Of a stretch of DNA of 64,000 nt, positions 59,501 through 64,000 are shown in pieces (position 1 is the first letter of the stretch; each line of letters opens with the position of its first letter). The stretch is from Bradysia coprophila (taxonomy: Eukaryota; Arthropoda; Insecta; Diptera; Sciaridae), in assembly GCF_014529535.1 (NCBI RefSeq), contig NW_023503474.1:186001-250000 (forward strand), written 5' to 3'. The notes beneath the pieces are model-generated. The model was not told the DNA's origin, did no database searches, and worked only from the letters and a program-made list of their open reading frames with translations. A program made the translations under genes and the position numbers.

Positions 59501-61426
59501 GACGACATGATCCTAAGATTATCTTCTCACAAAACTCTTAGTCATCGCCACCCATGAGGATCCGATTCCCGCCTGGTGCAATAATACGTACGGTCTGAAT
59601 GGATTTTTGGTCGCTTGTGGCCTGGGCTTTATCAGAATCATGCACTATTCTAACAAAACGGAAACCAACATCATCTGCGCAGACTTTGTAACGAATGCAA
59701 CGTTAGCGATCGTATGGAATAAATCAAATGAAATTGAGAGGTGCGTTGAACTACGGACGGATATCCGCAGTGTTAAGACGAAATAACGTATCACATTGTA
59801 TGTTTGCTTGGAGAGCTTTCGAAAGCTTCTTTTTTGGATTCCATTGGCAAAGTGGAAGATTTCTGTGGAATACTGGAGAAACTGAAAGCTCGTGGAAGCT
59901 CTTCAAAAGCCGAGACGCAAATAGGCCACGTTATTTTAGCTTAACACGGCAGCTGATTACCTGGAAATAATGAATGGTTTGATTGGTTTTAGGTTCGAAT
60001 CGAATGAGCAGACTATGTCCGACGACGAGATCTCTGGAACCGTGTACAATGTTACAGCAAAAAATGACCATTTAACATACTGTCAGTATAATGACCATTT
60101 TTTCGTATTATTTCCCTTTGAAGCGACGTGGCGGGCAGCACTGAGAAGTGTGCATATAAATTTTCCTCAGTGCTGCCAGCCAAGTCCCATGAATTAACAG
60201 TGTTGACATCGCGAAATGACATAAATTGCTGTAGGGGCACTGATTACACCAAAAGAAATGTAATCAGCGCCACCTGTATTGTTGAAATCGCTGGTTCTCG
60301 TTCCATTTCAGGCCAAATCAACCAGATCATGAGCGAGATGTTTGAAGAATATCCGTCTTGTAATGCATTGTAATGGAATTTGACGTTCAGATGCGATAAT
60401 TGTTGATGCTAAAATGGTTCTTTCTGACCAATTTCAGATGGTTACATCGACCGAACAACACAAATTGCGCATTTATGTACGCTTGGTTGGCGATTCTTTA
60501 TCATGCCATTCCAGCTTTCATTTTTGATATTTACTTAAAGATGACCAACAATAAGTTCAGGTACGGGTTGTCATGAGATTGAGTTATTGCACTTGGGACG
60601 AACCACCGAAAATATAGTGTAGGGACTGTCCATGAAAGACGTCCAGACTCAGAGGATGGGGAATGAGTTTGACAAAACCGGGCAAACAATGTTAAAAGTA
60701 TTGGAAAAACGTGGACGTAGGGGATGGGTTCAAAAATTACGGAAGTCTTTTATGGACAGGCTCTTAGGGAAGCAGATTTGTTGCCGATTTATGATGCTCA
60801 ATTTTGTCATCAATCGAGTTTGAATCTATGGGGTTTTTCTGTACAAAGTTGTTTACATTCACAGACTAATGCCCAACTACCGGAAAGTAGAACTGTTCCA
60901 GTTGCACACGACGTATTTTATGAAAAAAACGTGGACATTCGAAACTGAGAATTTGAGAAAGATCATTGCGAGGTAATTTCTATTTGTAATACTTGGCATG
61001 ACTACTGGTAGTGATGAGGAGCTTTGCGTGACTGCGTCTCTAGCAAAATGTCGATTCTCGCTACTTTTGATATTTATGTACTGTGGGTGGAGCCTCTGCA
61101 GAGACTCAATGTAAACCGTTAAAATCTTTTCTTCCAGAATGTCACGCCACGACCAAGAATTTTTCCCATGCGATGTAAATCGCTACGATTTCAGGGAGTT
61201 CAGCTACAAATATTTGTGGGGCCTGCGCACGTACATAGCTAAAGAACCGATCGACAATATTGATGCTGCTAGACGGAAACTGCTCAAAATGAAAATTGCG
61301 CACTATTTCGTGTTGGTGATCTACTACATCTTTGTGGCTGTGTTTTACTACTTCTTTTTCCAAACGATCGGCCTGAACAGTTATATGCGAAATGTTTACC
61401 GATCTCATTTCGCGAATGCAGTTTAA
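56598..61426 (+). CDS. Fatty acyl-CoA reductase (alcohol-forming)
   Basis: Exons: 56,598-56,770, 57,329-57,930, 59,542-59,740, 59,993 to about 60,045, about 60,326-60,369, 60,438-60,560, about 60,850-60,972 and 61,138-61,426. The N-terminal Rossmann part has TGGTGFLG (NADPH binding) and the active-site pair in YVFTK (YxxxK). HAAADVRFD, YISTAYS and LIRPSI are typical of the family. The C-terminal FAR_C part includes WLHRPNNTN, FPCDVNRYDFREF and the final membrane segment around YFVLVIYYIFVAVFYYFFF. Together this gives roughly 500 residues. These enzymes reduce fatty acyl-CoA to primary alcohols for wax, hydrocarbon or pheromone synthesis. The borders of exons 4, 5 and 7 are uncertain: exon 7 needs an odd acceptor or has a one-base error near 60,835. 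The start at 56,598 is preferred over the in-frame ATG at 56,580. Introns carry three inverted-repeat elements. Confidence 0.9.
57076..57221. mobile_element. MITE, 'cactgcttctagcat' family (member 2), FAR intron 1
   Basis: gcactgcttctagcatta and aatgctagaagcagtgc are inverse ends, flanked on each side by ta, the target duplication expected for Tc1/mariner-type elements. It shares ends and the right interior with 14,724-14,922. Confidence 0.88.
58111..58545. mobile_element. Large inverted-repeat element, FAR intron 2
   Basis: Arms of about 170-180 bp are nearly perfect. They run from aaaaacactcaaaagagta and gtgacgcaagtccctgtgca inwards to ttttgcgtcacaa, mirrored at 58,370-58,545. The word ggacttgcgtcac recurs at 59,210 and 14,132. 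It starts within the read-through of exon 2, past the gtgagt donor. Confidence 0.9.
58560..58690. repeat. Low-complexity gaaaaattt run
   Basis: About 120 bp of imperfect gaaaaattt and aaaatttttg units in FAR intron 2. Confidence 0.85.
58735..59130. repeat. Dispersed repeat shared with the block edge at 16,970-17,250
   Basis: It contains a ca run, ggagccctagctccgaaac, a cggacgga run and gctcgttgaactcgtacgga. The last parts match 17,200-17,255 and therefore the start of both 12.4 kb blocks. Confidence 0.65.
60623..60762. mobile_element. MITE in FAR intron 6
   Basis: ggactgtccatgaaagacgt at the left and cttttatggacaggct at the right are inverted ends of about 18 bp. Confidence 0.7.
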
Positions 61427-62478
61427 TCTCGCGTTCGTTTCGATAAATTTATTTAACAATTCAATCGACCAAACGTAATGCTGCTTGCACCATAACTATT
61501 TTTTATCGAACATTTTTCGTGCTTAAATTAACTGCCATACACAGCGCTTCTGTACTTACATGCACTTTGGGCCCGAGCATCGTGTATTAGTATATGGAGG
61601 TTCTTTACTTCAGATCTCTACCTCTTTACCACTTACTTTGTTTTAACGTTAAATCCGCATTCGCATTACCTTATGATAAGAACAATTAAAATAATTTATT
61701 GGAAAATTTCAGTTATTTCATTTTAAATATCTTCGGGCTAGGCTAGCGTGTGAGAAAACTCCGATCTGGGAGCTTTTAAACTTTCAACATTGCCCGAGAT
61801 CGCACTTGATTCACCAATATGTTTGTTCCAAATAACTAAACCCGAATTTTGACAGCACGAAGGACGACGATTTCATCCACAGAGATGAACATAACCCAAA
61901 CGTCAACCAAATTCTTTGTAAATTTTTCGTTAAAATTACATTCAACCTGAAGTTAAGGTTAAGTTGCCTTATGTGGATGAAATTTGACATTTAGAAATGA
62001 CCTTGGAACCAACCCATCACCATACTATTTTTGAAAACATAAGCAAAGTGACAGTTGAAGTGACAAAATAGTACATTTCGTACCTAGGACTAAGTCTTTT
62101 TTAGCGTGTGAGAAGTTTCCAGACAGAGCCGAAGGCGAGGTCTGGAATCGAATACGCTAAAAAAGACTTTTAGTCCATGGTACGAATAGTATTTTTCATA
62201 TCGGGTCCTAGGTATGAAATAGTACATTGCTGTCTCGTTGGGACATTTTTTGTTGAGGCGTGTGTTGAGGTTGTATTTCGAGGCGGGGAATATATCCCAC
62301 ACGTCGAAACAAAAAATTTCCCAGCGTGACAGTATTTTGTTGTCTTGCGGCCATATATTGCGAAAAATTGGTTTTTGTTTACAAGGTTTCGTTTTGTGGC
62401 CGCAAGACAACAAAGTGCTGCATTCCACAAATTTATGCATTCCACATTTGAGCGAACAGTGGATGCATTAGCTCTTAC
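61427..62478. other. Spacer between FAR and the esterase, with hairpins
   Basis: It contains the inverse copy (61,850-62,010) of the repeat at 54,763-54,915. A hairpin lies at 62,079-62,192 (cgtacctaggactaagtctt against aagacttttagtccatggtacg). A second is at about 62,330-62,425 (ttgttgtcttgcggcc against ggccgcaagacaacaa). The frames here come from these arms. The last exon of the esterase would be expected in this stretch but is not seen. Confidence 0.65.
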
Positions 62479-63169
62479 CACCCGCTGCATTGATATGTAG
62501 TAAATCGCCTGAGCTGTACAGTTCCATATAGAATTGTTCATTTCCTCTATAAAAGCCATCTCTCATGTTTAAGTAACGAATGTTGTTAAAATTGTCTCGT
62601 CTGCCGTAGATTCGTTCCACAATTGCAGTTGTAGCTGAATTGGTTCTCGGTAAAATGGCCAAGAGAAGGATTCTGGTATTGAACAATCGTCACAACAGCT
62701 CATCCACTATTGCCTCAACACCACGAACGGTGTCGGCCTCATTGTACCATCCAACATTGTTGGTGCCTAAGACGGGATTAATATGTTATCGCAATGAAAA
62801 AGGAAAATAATGTACGTTGACGGTGTGTACCAATCATGAGTACCACAATTCGCCGAGATATGTTCGATATGTTGTCCACTTCACCATTTTGAATACGCCA
62901 CAGAACGTGCTGTGTGGCATCAGCAGCAATTCCGTAATTTGTTGCGCCAAGAGGTGCGAAATCTCTGTTCCAGATTTGCAAGTCAAAGCCTTCGACAATA
63001 GAGACACCATTAATAAGACGTTGATGTTCGATCCAGGGTAAAAGGAATTCGATACATTAGCCTGGAAACGGTCTATCCAATTCCAGGGCATCCATGGCTG
63101 TTGTGACAATGGCAAATGGTGTCGCGACAATCGAACTGCAAGTAGACAAAGGTTTATTAACGTCGTCAT
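62479..63169 (-). pseudogene. PAF-acetylhydrolase-like SGNH esterase, damaged
   Basis: Two exons, 63,169-62,831 and 62,766-62,479 (minus strand), with GT-AG borders. It starts MTTLINLCLLAV, a likely signal peptide, then WIDRFQANVSN. Family blocks follow: GFDLQIWNRDF, NYGIAADATQHVLWRIQNGE, the split MIG-TNN, and SGDLLHIN with the catalytic Asp-x-x-His. Problems: near 63,025 the nucleophile motif reads as a one-base-short GVS in place of GDS, shifting the frame. An in-frame TGA interrupts the second exon at 62,690-62,692. After a good gtaagag donor no last exon is found. PAF-AH alpha-type enzymes remove short acyl groups from phospholipids; secreted relatives occur in insects. It could be a pseudogene or a gene hit by consensus errors. 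Confidence 0.75.
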
Positions 63170-63184
63170 GATCGATTTAAGCAC

Positions 63185-64000
63185 AAATTGTAACTGATGA
63201 ACTCTACAGCTTGTCTTTGTCTTTCTAATGCGATAGGTGGCCGAGGCGAGGGCCTAGGTTAAAAATAGATCTGATTCGCTAATCACAACGGTCACTTTAA
63301 TCAGTTCATATCATTTCGTAAGATTTCAAGCAATTGAGATTATTGTACGGATCATCAAAGAAGTTAAGTTTATTTCTAGACTTCGACTTGAATCAGTCAT
63401 CGATGCTTAAGTCAAATTAAAGAGTTTAGGCAATTTTATAAGTTATAAAGGTAAAGGTGGTTATAAGTCATAAGTTATCAGTCGACAACTTGTACAGTAA
63501 AAATTGTGAGTTCATAAGTCAAAAGTAAACAGTCTCAAAAGCTCAGGGGAGAACCCCAAAAAACACCTTCCAAAATCTTGAGATTCCACCAATTCCAAAC
63601 TAAGTATACTCACTTCATGAGTCAAGCACACCGATGTACAGCTAAGTAACGACAATGACAAGACATATACTGATTAACAAACGACGGATTAACCTTTTGC
63701 AGATGGCTATGTCATCTGTTAACACCAGCGGAAGTAAGCAGCTCCGCTATCATTTATTTTCATAAACGTGTTGACCATAACAATAACGCCTAGCACGACT
63801 TAGTAGACAAAACAACATCTTAGGCCGAAAACACACGAGCAATTTTGCATTAACGGGATCGACAATTACGTTTCGTCTTGAAAAGTAAAAGACCAAAAAA
63901 ATGATATTTTGTTGAAAAGAAGCAAAAACAATTTTTTTATTTACCAAATTTATTCTCTAAAACTTACACTTACAGCGACCTATTACATTTTGTCTCGTCA
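63185..64000. other. Right end, no gene seen
   Basis: AT-rich sequence with short ttataagt-type repeats at 63,430-63,490. No frame longer than about 65 codons with protein-like composition. Confidence 0.6.

Overview
This window looks like a nuclear contig from an insect, most probably a fly. The evidence is intron-split genes with short GT-AG introns, AT-rich spacers packed with short inverted-repeat elements, and insect-typical families: a fatty acyl-CoA reductase, a secreted chymotrypsin, an F-box/LRR protein and a secreted PAF-acetylhydrolase-like esterase. A lower (nematoceran) dipteran is my guess only; nothing here fixes the species.

Layout. (1) 1-12,401 and 17,129-29,077 are two copies of the same block in direct orientation. 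The first 6.5 kb of the copies are nearly identical. From about 6,570 on, copy 1 carries dense single-base indels relative to copy 2, as well as one clean insertion of about 180 bp. The block holds the 3' exons of an SLC38-type amino acid transporter, intact in copy 2 and broken in copy 1. (2) 12,402-17,128, between the copies, holds two halves of a VWA5A-like (VIT plus von Willebrand A) gene pointing away from each other: the 5' half on the minus strand and the 3' half on the plus strand. The part of the gene between them is missing. (3) 23,910-37,063 is the complete SLC38 gene on the minus strand, ten exons with large repeat-filled introns. (4) 40,828-41,897 is an intact five-exon chymotrypsin-like protease. 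(5) 45,160-46,494 is an F-box/LRR gene, followed by a small gene remnant cut by a MITE. (6) 47,941-50,249 is a 2.3 kb foldback-type element with a perfect 9-bp target duplication and a GC-rich 143-bp tandem array inside it. (7) 53,085-53,550 is a small secreted-protein gene with a clear TATA/Inr promoter. (8) 56,598-61,426 is a fatty acyl-CoA reductase gene. (9) 62,479-63,169 is a damaged PAF-AH-like esterase.

The genes do not form a pathway; they are unrelated neighbours in a repeat-rich region. I annotate at least a dozen inverted-repeat elements (MITEs), several of them shared between distant parts of the window. The main caution is that part of the structure (the duplicated block, the split VWA5A gene and the indel-rich 6.57-16.8 kb stretch) may reflect uncollapsed haplotypes or an unpolished long-read consensus rather than biology.
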